64,000 bases of DNA from Syncephalis plumigaleata (Eukaryota > Zoopagomycota > Zoopagomycetes > Zoopagales > Piptocephalidaceae): assembly GCA_025201365.1 (NCBI GenBank), contig JAIXMF010000001.1, positions 1,054,001 to 1,118,000 on the forward strand, in the 5' to 3' direction. The translations under genes were made by a program, and so were the position numbers. Below, piece by piece: positions 21,857 to 34,722 of this stretch (position 1 is its first letter; every line of letters starts with the position of its first letter). The notes beneath the pieces are model-generated. The model saw nothing but the letters and a program-made list of their open reading frames with translations, ran no database searches and was not told the DNA's origin.

Positions 21857-24800
21857 ATGTTAAATCCGAATCTGGGCTCGCAACAATCCGGTTTTACCAT
21901 CATGAATGAGCATCAAAATAACTTTGCAAGTGCCGTACCACAACGAGTTCCCTCGTCGTCCACACTATCGACCGCATCGACCGTATCATCACCCATGATA
22001 GAATCGAATGTTGACACGGATAATGTAACAGCGTCCAATCGTACGGGCCCACCTTGTTTCTGGGCACTTTTGTCAAACAGCGATTTACGCTTTGTATACG
22101 TGTCGCAAAATACTACACCCGATCATGGTCAAGTAACATCGACAACAGAACCAGTATCCACTGCATCATCTGCTATGCAAGTGGCAATTGACACGAACGA
22201 CGATCATATCATGACAGATGTTGAGGGTAGCTCAATAGCAGATGCTTCTTTAGGTAATAGTATCAACAATTTGCAAATTGATACACGTCGCCATCTTCCT
22301 CATTATCATCATCAGCAGCAGCAGCATCATCATCCACATGTGGCCAGTAATGTACATAATCGATCAGATGCAGGTCGTGCAACCAATCAAGACTATCAAT
22401 GCTTAGTGGGCACTTCCTTCTTTGAGCACATTCACTCGGAGGAGGTAGTCGCTGCACGTGCAGACCTGGGCCACTTTGTTGCACAGAAAACGCTTTATGG
22501 CTCGATCACTCGGTAGGTTCATGCGACATTTATAATAGGATCAAGCTAAGTGTACCACGCTCCTTTATTGGTTAGATGTCGTTTCCGCATACCGAAGGCC
22601 ACCATTATAGATCATCGTGCCACCGGTATGGCGGTATCGGGTCCATCGCACGGACGACATCTTACTCCACTTTCGACGCCAACTGCTGCACAGTCTACAG
22701 GCTACTTTGATTCGTCGTTGATGTCGAAAACTTGGCAGGGCCAACATGAAAAGAGTATGGCACCTACATTACCAGCATTAACCATTGGAATGCGATCAAT
22801 CGATCAACAATCGCATCAGCAGCAGCAGCAGCAACGATCACAACCATCGCTGTCTACTAATAACGACAGTAGTCAAGAGTATGTGGTAATGGATATAACA
22901 ATGAATGTTACTTGCGACACATTGGCATTAGCATTTTTCCATGTAGTCGACGATAACAACGGCAAGAATTGTTGTGATACCTCCTTTACCTCGAAGGTGA
23001 GTAAATACTACATTGATCAATCATTTGTTTGTTTATTAATTCGCTTATATATTAATGAATTATTACGAATAACTAGGATGCTGAACTTTTGCTTAAAAAA
23101 CTAAATGGACTATCACCGCCAATTACACCCATTAAATCACGTATAGCAACGAGTGCAGTGTGCGCAACACCTATTAGCACGCGTGTTCTACAGATACTAT
23201 CCGCGACCACAGGTCAGGTGTTATTCCTCTATCCATCGGATAATCTACACCGATTAGCAGCCGGTACTGAATTGCCACCGGCCGACGTCAACGATTGGTG
23301 TAGTCGTCTATTCTACCGAGCGATTATCGTAATCTACACGATAAAACCATGGCAGCAGCGCAGGATACATTGGGTAAAGGCCATATGGCATGTCGACACG
23401 TGTGCTCTCGGCTTAGATTCGTTACTGTTCATGGTACACGCGTGGCCGAGTGTGTAGCAACGAGATGGGGCAGTCTTATCTTTATTTGCACTCAACTCAT
23501 TGGTAGTGAAGCTGAAGTGGTAAATCGCGACGATATTGGCGGTGGCCTGGGTGAAACGCGATTCGTGACGCCTGTAGGACCATTCGGCGTTAGCTTCTCC
23601 ACTCAATCCATGCTATCCTCGTCGTCATCGACAAATTCCTCGGCTAACGTGACCGATCATGTTGATTCCTTGATGCCTGCTCGGACATTTAACGAGGACA
23701 GATCATTGCCAGCGCAAATGTCCTCGACCGAGAGCAATATCATAACGCGGTGTCAATCTGTGCCGGATTTCATGGCTCATCGCGCGGATAATCCAGCACC
23801 ACGCCCGTCGTTATCTCGACTGGCTACCACTACCGCGGTTAATATGTGGCCCACCACGTCAGCATCATCGTCAGCATCGACTGGTCATTCCATTTCGGTG
23901 GCAGGTGCTCTACCGCTCATTCCACAAACACCTGCTCATTTAGCGACAGCATCACTTGTTCATACAAATAGTTTAAGTTCATCTTACGGATCGACAATAG
24001 GCGTTCATCCATCCTATTATCAACATGGCGCCGACTCGACCGATCTCATGATGTGGTCAGAAGAAACGAGAATGTCACATGGCACGCCCACCACACCAAC
24101 TGCACCGTCATTCATTCAGAAACCGGGTTCCAGCCATCCGATGCATACGCAGAGTGCACCTTTCTCACTTGCTCTTCGTCAAAGGGAGTCAAGTCAGCAT
24201 AATTATGGCGGTATGAGTAGTAATAGCAATCATGGTAGCAGCAATGGTGGTGGTAGTAGTAGTAGTGGCAACAGCAATACAGAGAATAAACAATGCGAAC
24301 AATGTGGTACGATGCGTAGTCCGGAATGGCGACGTGGTCCCAGTGGACACAAGACGTAAGTAGACATATGTAAATCATGACTATGATGAATAACAATTCA
24401 TAACACGTAGATTGTGTAATGCTTGTGGACTACGCTATTCACGATCATTGGCACGAGCTGGTAAATCAGCTCAGAACCAGCGTAGCACCACGACACTTGG
24501 CTCCCAGTCATCGAGTGGTCAACGTCAGTTGGAATCGTCAGCCATGGAGATACGTAGCACAATGAATCATGCCGATAATCGCCCAGCACCGATGATTCTA
24601 ACTAGTACACCTACCTTCTCGCCACACTACTCTGCTCCATCTACACCTACTAGTTTATCGAGTACTGGCAATACTGCTACACTGCCATCATCCATGGCAG
24701 GACGAGCAGGACCCATGGATATACATTCCATGTCACATTCGCATCCACATTCGCATTCGCATCATTGTCCGCCTATCATGTTACTCATTCGGTGCCTACA

Positions 24801-25034
24801 TCTTCCCATTATGGTGCGGGTGTAACTTCTAGCGCTACTTCCATCGAGCATACGGCTGCCGTTCATTTGATGAATCCAGGAGCATTACAAAGTGGCTACG
24901 CTACAAACAGCATGATAACTACGCCGCATCACTATGCGACTGCCTATTCCGCCGATACTATTAGAAACCCCTCCATTATGGGTGTCTCGTCTGATATGTC
25001 CAAGGTTGATCCTCGCGATATTCATCATGCATAG
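21857..25034 (+). CDS. PAS-domain GATA zinc-finger protein, white-collar type
   Basis: This is a probable nuclear transcription regulator related to the WC-2/WC-1 light-response proteins. Exons: 21857-22512, 22576-22996, 23077-24355, 24411-25034. The PAS region reads CFWALLSNSDLRFVYVS, then after a low-complexity insert LVGTSFFEHIHSEE and GSITRCRFRIPK. A second PAS-like part (ISTRVLQILSATTGQVLFLY, DTLGKGHMACRH) follows. The single GATA finger is CEQCGTMRSPEWRRGPSG up to LCNACGLRYSRSLAR (C-X2-C-X18-C-X2-C), split by the last intron. I see no GRNCRFLQ flavin-binding core, so it is WC-2-like and not a LOV photoreceptor by itself. Long Ser/Thr, Gln and His tracts surround the domains. Two one-base losses are apparent, near 23320 (before HDKTMAAAQ) and near 24772 (Cys-Pro to Ala-Tyr). 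Confidence 0.9.
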
Positions 25035-26255
25035 TATTTTGCAAACAAAACAAAACAAAACAAAACACACACACGCACATATATACATTATTATCTCAAT
25101 CATATATGTACGTGTATGTATATATATATATATGCTTTAAATTATATATACTATTAGAAATCCATTCAGTTCCACGGATTAACTATTTCCTGGACCTAAT
25201 TATTAATTAGTATCAGAATTCGAATTAATTGTAGTTCTTTCTTTCCAGTCTTTCTCTCCTTTTCTTCTCTACAGTTAAATTGGATTCCAATACCTATTGT
25301 AAGGTCTAATTCCACTGGATGATACTCTATTATGTATCATTCGGTGTTATAGCATGCTTTATTCTTGTTACTTTCTTAATCAATGCTCTGAGCAATTACT
25401 ACTATTATTATTATTTTAAGTAAGTCTGGTCAATCTCAAGTGATCATCTTATCATCATCATCATCATCATCATCTTTACTATTACTATTACTTCAATCGA
25501 CTGCTGTCATCGTGGCTATTACTTTATTCTTTCAATGATCATCCACTCATAGCTATCATAACCATCATTACCAATATCAATACCACGACCACACCTGTCA
25601 AATTCATGGCATGTCTTTAGCTTTGAAATAGCAACTCCTATAACACTTTGTTTACCACTGGCTATCATTTATACTCGGCATATTAACAACAACCATCAAT
25701 CTCAATTCGTTTCCTCTCCTCACACACCAATTTACTCTCTTTTGGTGTATGTGTGTTTGTTTATCCGTCCGTCCGTTTGTCTGTCTGTCTGTTCATTCTT
25801 TCATCTGTTCGTCTGTTTATCGTTTTGGTACCTTCTGTGCCTTCTCTTTTTTTCTCATTTATTTCTTATCACTAAACTAGTAGGCTATTTTATTCTAGTT
25901 CAATCCAGTAACTTCCCATTTGACCTTTCTTTCTCCCTAGTTATACACCAGTATTCAGTAATGGGAATGAGTAAATCTGTCGATTATTCGTCTTTCTTTA
26001 TCAACTCAACATTGGTTAACCAGCATTTTTATTATAAACTTTATTCAATTTACATCTATGGCGTATATGAAAATAATGTGACTGTGTTAAGGTAAAGATC
26101 ATTCCACTCACATTATCAACATTATAGCGTCAATAAAGAAATGGTAATGTCAATCATTGCTTGCCCTATTCCACGCACACACGTACATACATCAATACTT
26201 TTCCCGTTTGAATTGCTTTGTTTATATTCTCGTTGTTATTTCACTTCTTAAGGTT
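25035..26255. other. intergenic stretch between GATA gene and BTN1
   Basis: This is AT-rich 3' flank. It holds a (CAAAA)n run (25042-25066), an AT/GTAT tract to 25135 and (ATC)n near 25455-25472. I see no gene. The open frame at 25742-26095 translates CT-rich sequence and shows no family motif. Confidence 0.5.
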
Positions 26256-27549
26256 ATGCCGTCCACCACTACTGCTCGCTCGGCAACACATCGTAATTAC
26301 GAACGTATTACGCAGCCTGATACTGGTAATACGAGTTGCTAGTAAACTGTAACGCGAATTCCTTGTTTCTAACTCTGGACTCTATTATATTGTAGATGCG
26401 CCATTAAGCACTAGTAATCGAGTGGCATTCTTCACGGCAGGTATGAAGTTAACCATGCGCAATAGCTGGCACGTAGTCATAGCTAACCCGCATAATATTA
26501 CTAATAGGATGGTAAATATTGTTTATACGTGTTAAAGGTGTTTCCCACTACTAACGCAGCCTAGCATTAATAACCTTGCCTATGTGGTCATTCTCTCGGC
26601 TGCCCTTGATATCGTAGGGCCTCATGTGCCAAAAGTACGTATCTTATGAGTTGGCTAATGGTCGAGTATCATCTTCTTAATCATATCGTGTATATACGTC
26701 ACTAAATAGGGCACGGTATTATTGGCCAATATTCTGCCATCGCTAGCTGTTAAATTGACGATGCCATACGCTATTCACTACATTCCGTACAGGTAAGAAT
26801 GTATACTTGTCGCGTCATTACCCACTATCCATTAATAACTGGATGCTGATGATCCTATAGTGCTCGTATACTTATTTGTACATTAGCCTCGTTACTCGCC
26901 ATGCAAGTAAGCTACTAGTGTACATAATAGATCGATTACAACACGCCATAAGACTAATGATTATTCACAACGTTTACTTATCTAGATCATTGCTTGGAGT
27001 CCATCAATCGCCGTTAGTATGGTTGGCATCATTACAGCATCGGCTAGTTCAGGCTTGGGAGAAATGAGTTGGCTCATGCTTACCTCGCTTTATCATCCAT
27101 TATCGGTGTCGGCATGTACGTATTCATACTGTTGTGATCATGCCCAGTTTATTAATGTATATGTATTGGAATCTCGCTTATAGTTTCCTCGGGTACAGGT
27201 GCAGCCGGTGTACTTGGTGCCGTCTCATTCCTCGCCATGACCAGTTGGCTTGGTTGGACAATGAGGACCAGTCTAATCATCCTATCGGTAGGTCGATCAT
27301 CTAATGTATATGGCTTTACCCCTCCACTCTGACTACGAATACTATTTGCATAGGTGTTGCCATTGATTATGGCTCTAGCGTATTTTGTCATTCTTGATTC
27401 ACCACGTAGTAGTGATACTGATGAAGAGATCAACGAAGAAGACATTGGTAAGATACGAGTGGCGGCAGCAGATCAACGATGAATTGATATTAATTAATTA
27501 TTCATATGCAATACAAGTAGAATCATCGAGAGATAGCGAGAATATTGCC

Positions 27550-27592
<43 letters not shown>

Positions 27593-28426
27593 CTACATCT
27601 GTTGAATTAATAGGCGACCTCAACTATAAACATCCATCGGAAATGACCTTATGGGAGAAACTAGAGTATACTCGTACATTACTTGTACCATACATGCTAC
27701 CTTTGTTTTTTGTCTATTTAGCGTAAGTATCGCTATGCCATTGTATAGGAAGGCAGGCATTTGTCTTTACTAATCGTTATCATCATTTCATCCAGCGAGT
27801 ATACTATCAATCAAGGAGTGGCACCAACCCTACTGTTCCCGTTAGAGAAAACGCCGTTCAAGAAGTTACGCGATGCAAGTATTACACAATGCTACATACT
27901 ATGATTGCAACATTATTCATCCCGCTAACCATCACCATCTGTATTGCAGCATTATGTAACCTATCAAGCTCTCTATCAAATAGGCGTATTCATCTCGCGT
28001 AGCAGTGTATCCATTGTTACCATTAAACGACTATGGATTCCCAGTCTATGGCAGGTCATCCTACTAGGTGTACTCCTGGTAGAGTCACTCTACGCGTGGA
28101 TTCCTACGATATGGCTTCTATTCGTCATGATCCTCGGTGAAGGTTTACTTGGAGGTGAGAACATTACACCGGATATTATACCATTTAGCGACTATTCTGA
28201 TGGTCGTGTCACTTTCTTCTCGTTTCAATTAGGTGCCACCTACGTTAACTGCTACTATCAAATCACCAAGACAGTACCGGCAATCTATCGTGAATTCTCG
28301 CTTGGAGCGGTAGGTGCTGCCGACAGTCTAGGTATCGCTTCGGCAGGTCTCATCAGTCTATGGCTCGAGGGTGCACTCTGTCAATGGCAGCAGAATCATG
28401 ATCGTCCATGGTGTGCCAGTGTATAA
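26256..28426 (+). CDS. BTN1: CLN3/battenin-like vacuolar membrane protein
   Basis: The human homologue CLN3 and yeast Btn1 are polytopic lysosome/vacuole membrane proteins linked to vacuolar pH and basic amino-acid or glycerophosphodiester handling. About eleven short exons are visible, with introns of 50-90 nt. Motifs in order: [63 protein letters not shown] joined to [49 protein letters not shown] joined to ATYVNCYY, then [18 protein letters not shown] and a Cys-containing C-terminus. Several splice joins restore CLN3 hallmarks exactly. A 14-Asp run (27550-27591) lies in the large loop before [17 protein letters not shown]. The join between the exon ending 26440 and the one starting 26560 is unresolved and may hide a microexon or a lost base. 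Confidence 0.9.
27550..27591 (+). repeat. (GAT)14 encoding poly-Asp in BTN1
   Basis: Fourteen perfect GAT codons lie in the exon coding the predicted cytosolic loop. Perfect codon repetition points to replication slippage, so length variation between strains is likely. Confidence 0.9.
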
Positions 28427-29065
28427 TCTAAATGGTAAATCTATCGTATTTCATTGAATAAACATGTTTATATTGGATAAAGGACGTATTTATTATCACC
28501 ATATTGGTATATCGGTTAAAAGGGCAAAAAGGTCAAGATTAAGCCGCCATCCGATGGTCGGTCATACATGTATATAGTGTCTAATACAACAATGAGTGTG
28601 TCTGGCTGTGTATCAGATGATAATATGATAATGACGCGCGCGCATAATCTCGATCATTGTGCAATGAAGGAAGACTTGACAGTATCGTAAGGAAAAGAGG
28701 GTGACGTGGACGATGTATCTCTCGTATCATCTACTACTAACTCTACGGAGCGCTTGCTATACTCCTATAGAAGATGAACCTACACACACACACACCTACA
28801 CATCAACTTGCATCGACATCCACCACTAGCAGATAGAAGGACAGAGAACAGAGAACATAAACCATAACTCCATCTCGTTATCTCTCTCTCTCTCTCTCTC
28901 CATCACTCCATCATAATCTACCTGCTAGCCGTTTCCCCCTCGTAGCTTGGATAAACTGCCGCCACTCGTTCTTCTACAATAAACCACACCTAAATACCAT
29001 CCACCTTGCAAGCAAGCGTATAAAAAACAAAAACTACAATTCTTCAAATGTAGAATTGTTTATAA
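28427..29065. other. convergent spacer between BTN1 and casein kinase I
   Basis: I see no gene. It contains the 3' flanks of two convergent genes, a CACACACACC run near 28780 and a (TC)n tract at about 28877-28900. Confidence 0.6.
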
Positions 29066-30451
29066 TTAACCACGATACATGCCGTAATGACCACCTTCAT
29101 TGCCGCCGCTGGTATCCTTCTGACGAGTGAGAATCGACTTGTAGCCGGGTGCTGGTGAGGCGTTCCTGTGCGCCGATCGATGTGCGCCAGGCGGTTGCAT
29201 GCGCGATGAGTTCATGCCGTATTCACCGCCCTGTCCAGCTCCCATGTTGTCCTCGGGGCTTAGTACCTTGCGTCGACTGGAGCTAGTGGTGCCTGCTGGT
29301 ATGCCTGCGCGCGGCTGTGGTACAAAAGAGCTGCTGGTGGGGATTTGACGAGATCCCATGCCAGCGGTGGGCTGCTTCAAGGCGCGACTGGTCGAGTGAC
29401 CCGGAGCAGGGACACCGCTGGCTGGAGCACCACGAATATTGCTCGACATCATGCGACGGTCACGCGCATCATGCTCGTCACGATGAGCGCCCGATTGGAT
29501 TGGTTGGCCACCCGGTTGGCCTGGTGCCGATGCCTGTGGTTGCGCCTGTGGCTTCTGGTCTTTCTCCAGCTTGAACATGGTCCAATCGAAGACGTAGTCG
29601 TATTGGAAACCTTCGCGAATAAAGAGATCACGGAATAATTTGCGCAGATAACTGTAGTCTGGCTTGTCGTCGAATCGAAGACTGCGCGTATAGTTGAGGT
29701 AGATGGCAAACTCGTTGGGATAGCCGCGGCATAGTAGCTCGGTGGGAGTGGTCATCTTCTTCTCCATAATGCGATCGTACTTTTGCTTCTTGGTCGCCGC
29801 CTTCAAGCCTTGCCATGGCAACGAACCACGTAGGAAGTACATAAATACATAGCCTAATGATTCCATATCATCGCGGCGCGATTGCTCCACGCCAAGATGC
29901 GTGTTAATGGACGCATAACGAGCTGTACCTGTCAAGTTCTTGTTCTCCCGATACGGAATATGCAAATGAGTCTTCGGGTCGCGATACTTTTTGGCCAAAC
30001 CAAAATCGATGATGTTCACTTGGTTGCCACGCTTGCCAATGCCCATCAAAAAGTTGTCGGGCTTGATGTCGCGATGAATAAAGTTCTTGGAATGCGCATA
30101 CTCGACACGAGAGATCATCTGGTCGGCAAGAAGGAGCACGGTCTTGAGTGAGAATTTGCGCGAGCAAAAGTTGAACAAATCCTCCAACGACGGGCCGAGC
30201 AAGTCGATAACCATAGCGTTGAAGTCGCACTCTACGCCATAATAGCGGACGAATGGAATGCCTACACCGCCGGCCAATGTCTTGTACACTTTGGCCTCGT
30301 ACTCCAGCTGCGGATGACGTGCCTTGGTTGATTCTAGTTTAACGGCTACTTCTTCCCCGCTAACAATGTTGGTGCCAAGATAAATGTCGCCAAACGAGCC
30401 GGAACCAATCTTACGACCAAGCCTGTACTTGTTGCCGACACGTAAATCCAT
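29066..30451 (-). CDS. casein kinase I, Hrr25 / CK1 delta-epsilon type
   Basis: This Ser/Thr kinase family acts in ribosome maturation, vesicle traffic, DNA repair and meiosis (family knowledge from Hrr25). It is a single-exon gene of 461 codons with no frame break. It shows [18 protein letters not shown] (glycine loop), EEVAVKLES (catalytic Lys), [14 protein letters not shown] (catalytic loop), [13 protein letters not shown] (DFG) and the CK1-specific [18 protein letters not shown] in place of APE, then [15 protein letters not shown]. The catalytic domain ends near [15 protein letters not shown]. The C-terminal 160 residues are rich in Gln, Gly, Ser and Pro and lack a clear Cys-Cys palmitoylation tail, so it fits the Hrr25/delta class better than the membrane-anchored Yck class. 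Codon use is more GC-ending than in most neighbours, as in well-expressed genes. Confidence 0.95.
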   Translation of the reverse strand: MDLRVGNKYRLGRKIGSGSFGDIYLGTNIVSGEEVAVKLESTKARHPQLEYEAKVYKTLAGGVGIPFVRYYGVECDFNAMVIDLLGPSLEDLFNFCSRKFSLKTVLLLADQMISRVEYAHSKNFIHRDIKPDNFLMGIGKRGNQVNIIDFGLAKKYRDPKTHLHIPYRENKNLTGTARYASINTHLGVEQSRRDDMESLGYVFMYFLRGSLPWQGLKAATKKQKYDRIMEKKMTTPTELLCRGYPNEFAIYLNYTRSLRFDDKPDYSYLRKLFRDLFIREGFQYDYVFDWTMFKLEKDQKPQAQPQASAPGQPGGQPIQSGAHRDEHDARDRRMMSSNIRGAPASGVPAPGHSTSRALKQPTAGMGSRQIPTSSSFVPQPRAGIPAGTTSSSRRKVLSPEDNMGAGQGGEYGMNSSRMQPPGAHRSAHRNASPAPGYKSILTRQKDTSGGNEGGHYGMYRG

Positions 30452-31534
30452 GTTGAATGACTAGTTAAGAAGAATGTTGTTGCGGTGTAAAAAAGTATAA
30501 TATGCTAAGAAATTCTCTAAAAGCAAAAGCAAAGCAATCAAATTAAATCAAAGTAAATGTCAAAATAGTTAGTAAATGGCTGCTATTTGGGAGGTATCGT
30601 AAAAGAAAAAGTGATAAATAAACGTGGAGTCGTCTAACAACTGAAACAAAGCTAGAGAAAAATATTGTACACACAATTATCATAATAGTAATAATAATAA
30701 CGACCGTAGAATAATACGAGGAAAACGACCATCGAAAGACGACGCCCTAGTCTATTCGCTTATGTCGCTCGTATGTACGCCCTTCATCACAACACAACCC
30801 AGTCAAAATCAACTTATGCTCACCAAATGTCTAGCGAAGATGTAGTAAGTAGGTGCAAATAGGCAATAGTTGAATATTCACTAAAGCACTATTGGAAATG
30901 ATAATCCCCTGGGAAATAGTAGTAGTAGTAGTTGAAACAGAGGAAACACGAATAGCAGCAGGATATATGCCGCAAAGTATCAATGAGAAGAGGATAAGGA
31001 GATGGGATCCAAGTGAAGAGGAAATGATGAAATATGGAAAATAGAAGAAAACGAAGCAAGTGTGTCCGAGTTATTGCCATGTAAAGGGGAAAATAGATGA
31101 TGGTGGTGATGGTGGTGGGCAACAACCACACACACAACAGAATGTGCAGAGAAATAAGAGGAACAACGTGAGGCCGTCAAAGGTGAGTGTGCGTGTGCGT
31201 GCGTATGGATGTGTGTGTGGGCGTGGCCGTATTATGATGCGGATAGAAATAGCAACCCAATAAGCAATGAGGACGAATGAGAGGCAGTAGTAGCGAGTGT
31301 GAGTAGAAATGACTAGGAATTCCCTAAACAAGATCATCCTACTTGGGCGCCCCTTCATTATCGCTGCTGGATCAGAATCTGGAGTATATGGAGCAGTCAT
31401 TGTTGACTTTGAGGTTGCTTCGTATGTGCATGTACCATTCTACTACGTACACAACCAAACTATAACAGAATAGAACACGCATAGATACAAACACAAAAAT
31501 ACATAAAAATAGGGCTTGTTATAGCCACGTGAAT

Positions 31535-31608
31535 ACACGCACATACAACATACGCATACATACACACACATACATACACATACATGTACATGTACACGTA
31601 CACATGTC
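31535..31608. repeat. AC/ACAT-rich tract
   Basis: Mixed CACA, CATA and GTACA units over about 74 bp in the upstream region of casein kinase I. Confidence 0.75.
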
Positions 31609-31691
31609 ACTCACGAGTATGTAACAATCGAGCATGAAGAGTGAGCGAGACAGCGCGATTAGAGCAAGGGGTTTCTAAGCCATAAAAGCAT

Positions 31692-31717
31692 TCAATCAAT
31701 CAATCAATCAATCAATC
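31692..31717. repeat. (TCAA)6 microsatellite
   Basis: Perfect tetranucleotide array of six units. Confidence 0.9.
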
Positions 31718-33306
31718 CACCAGTTCGGCAAATAAAGGAGGACAACCGCGTTCTATTCAAGGCAGTACCCGAGGTATACGAGCGTGATATGTCAGTGTAT
31801 CCTCTATCATCCAGTGTGTATACATATCTATGTGCACCATTATGAATGCTATTCATGTCACATAACTATTGCCATGCACAGTGGTATATCACCTGTTCAA
31901 TAGCCAAGCAGACATACTACTTTATGCCACGTTGTATCGCCATATGCTATTGCTCGTTGGGCTATGCTGCAATTCCACGTCTGTTGAGGTAGTATCACCA
32001 CCATCCACGACAGACATACTAAATAAACAATGGCAAGTAGTCTCGTTTGATATTCGTTTAGAGAGGAGAGCATACACGCAAATGTACCCGCACTCCTATA
32101 GTTCAGTGACTACATATAGATGCTGGAATAGCAGGACGCGTACACGTATAAGATCCTTTTTGATTATGTGCTAGCTTACCTTAAAGGTTGACTGTATGAA
32201 ACTAACGATAGAATAACCTGGTAACGTAGTGAAATGGTAAAGATGAAGGAAAAGGAGAATGGCTATGACTATGATTATGATTATTAGCGAAAGAAAATAA
32301 AAGTGTGCGTTGATGGTAAAAAAAAGTGTGTTATGGAAAGGAACAAGGTGATGCGACAGAATTGCAAATGATATAGCCGATCAGAGAGGAAAATACCAGT
32401 CTACAGTCTCATTATTAGAAGGTCGTTCAAAGGCAATGAAGTCAAGGTGCTCTAACCGGTTACTAAATCCGTATGAACGAATGAGTGAGCAATTAGCGAG
32501 TGAGTGAGTGAGTAAGGTAAACATGCTAATCACGTATATTAACGGTCGCTATCGACCACTCTATTTAATGATAAGTTTTACAACGAGACAGTTGTAATGC
32601 GTAATTGATAAGCAAATAAATTAATTAGTACTAATCATTTGGATGTGCTTGTAGATCAAAGAGGATAGATTACATTGTAAGCTGTAGTATCATTACAACA
32701 GGGTTATACATCTATGTATATACATATTAATAGTAAGAATAAATTAGATTACTAGAATTTAATGAATGGCCATTATGAATATTACATTTACGATATTGTT
32801 AATTCAATCATGAATTGCATTTGAATAACTCTTGGAGTACTCTACTCAATAATAATCTATTGGATCGTCTATGTATAATTGATGATGCTTGGTTACGCAT
32901 TCTAGGAATGCATTCTATTCTAATGTTCAAGTAACATAACATACGAATGGTGGTTATTGACTATGCACGCCTAATATTCGTAAACTACTAGTGCAACCTT
33001 AATCTAATCCTGTAAAGCAAAATCAAGTATGCATATGATTATAGTCACATTTGACTTCATGTATTGTTCAACATTCATTAACAATGATTCTGCATTAATA
33101 TGAATGATCATGTATAAATCATTGTCGCTCGTAATTTCAACGAGTAAGCATGCTATTACAATGAATTCTAAACAATTGAAAGAGCGACATTCATGTTCAA
33201 TCCAGCATTGTCTCACACAACTCGAATCAGCCCTGTTTCTTTGTGTGGTACGGTCAACTAATTGACTGATTAATTGGTTGGTTGTGGCCAATCATCCTCG
33301 ACTGCG

Positions 33307-33316
33307 TATAAAAAAA
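33307..33316 (+). promoter_or_regulatory. TATA-like element
   Basis: TATAAAAAAA lies 220 bp upstream of the ATG at 33530, in the right orientation and with no competing gene nearby. Confidence 0.4.
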
Positions 33317-33529
33317 GCCATTAGAGTTGCCGTGCCAATATCACAAGCCGATAATTGATCACTTTCTTTTCCTCAATACTGCGTAATATTCGTTAACAGC
33401 TATCATAACTTCGTGGCTAGCCAGTCTTGTGTAGCCGAGTGCCAATACTATTACAATATTTATACTCGTATTCCACGGTTATTCCACTGCTGTCTGCGCA
33501 ATACAACTATTGACGACTAACTAGTTAAC

Positions 33530-34301
33530 ATGTCAAGTACGGGTAGTATGCCATTCGAGAAAGGCAGCGTACCAACCATCGGTACCAATCGTATGACCAT
33601 GACTGAAGTAAGTACACTAACTCATTACTACTATTGCTCCATACTTATTTCGTTATTGAACGTGTATCCCAATTTCATAGTTGGCCGACTTTCTACGCAC
33701 CGAGCTAATGATATCACTCGACAAAGCTGAAGGTGTGGTTGCCTCGGTAAAACGGGTCCCTCTCCATCATCCGACATTATGTCTGGTGCGCAATCAAAAA
33801 CGTATTCTTGCCCATCACATTCGTGAATTCGATACTACCATACGTGCATTGACGCGTGGTGGTGCAGTACTCCCGGAAGAGTTGGTAAGATCACCGCCTA
33901 GTTCGAATCCTGTATCGCCTAGTGGCTCCTTTTCCTCGATACTTCCACCAGCACCTTCGACGACAATAGCAACAAAAAAAGAAGCTGGCGAATTTGAAGT
34001 AGCCAATGAAGCCACTGATGCCAGCTCTTCGTCGTCTCCTCCTCCTCCATTGTATCAATGCGATGAAATCCACGCTAATGTGCGTGTCATTCGATTCCCG
34101 TCACTGGCTCGTTTGGTGTCGGCGCAGCGAATGTTGAAATCGAGTTATCCGCGAGCATTCTACATTAGTCCCGAGTTACGTGAACGACTACGCTCGGTAC
34201 AAAGTCTACCGCAGATCCCAATTGGATGGTGTTGGGTTATTGTTCGCACTTCGTTAAGCGAAGTGGAAGTCGAGCGAATGGACTGGTTCTTCCATTTGTA
34301 A
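33530..34301 (+). CDS. unknown protein of about 230 residues, two exons
   Basis: I do not recognise this gene. Exon 1 reads MSSTGSMPFEKGSVPTIG to MTMTE, and a donor GTAAGT at about 33608 joins an acceptor near 33680 to give LADFLRTELMISLDKAEG. The frame then stays open to the stop at 34301. Visible parts are a helical N-terminal region (RNQKRILAHHIREFDTTIRAL), a Ser/Pro-rich variable middle with SSSSSPPPP, and a C-terminal region with RVIRFPSLARLVSAQRML and a Trp-rich end (GWCWVI, MDWFFHL). There is no signal peptide or membrane segment. Clean splicing and a long open frame support coding. It is convergent with the next gene. Confidence 0.65.
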
Positions 34302-34722
34302 GCGTAGCATCGTTATGTAAACAATTACATGTAAACGACATCAATTATGCGCTTTTCTTTCTTCTGTAATACAACAGGTCATTTATGAGCTTATCCATAT
34401 ATTATCATACTAATACTATTAATAAACTATTACGTTCATTAATCTAGTTACTTGCATGATTAACTTGTATATAAGCCTCATATTTATTAAATAACTGATT
34501 TAATAATAATAATAATAATGCAAACTAATACAATTGGTATGCCTTGTGAAGAGTTGTCATCATTTACAGGTACAGATCCCATATAACTTGATAGACATAG
34601 ATAAGTATATATAAAAATATATAATACGACAATAAACACTAATAGCTTCGTCTTCTGTCAATCTCGTGATGCCACATGAACAAAAAGGAGTAAATGCAAC
34701 CTAAATTATTATATACTTGCAA
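34302..34722. other. convergent spacer
   Basis: AT-rich 3' flanks of two convergent genes, with an (AAT)n run near 34503-34518. I see no gene. Confidence 0.6.

Larger units (their letters stand above)
30452..33529. other. 3.1 kb stretch without a recognisable gene
   Basis: This is the shared upstream region of casein kinase I (minus) and the unknown gene at 33530 (plus). It is purine-rich on the plus strand from about 30600 to 32450, which is the mirror of the CT-rich leaders seen elsewhere and fits the long 5' region of a minus-strand gene. It also holds AC-rich repeats, a TCAA array and GAGT repeats near 32482-32514. Open frames at 31869-32174 and 33004-33291 have no family motif. Confidence 0.5.
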
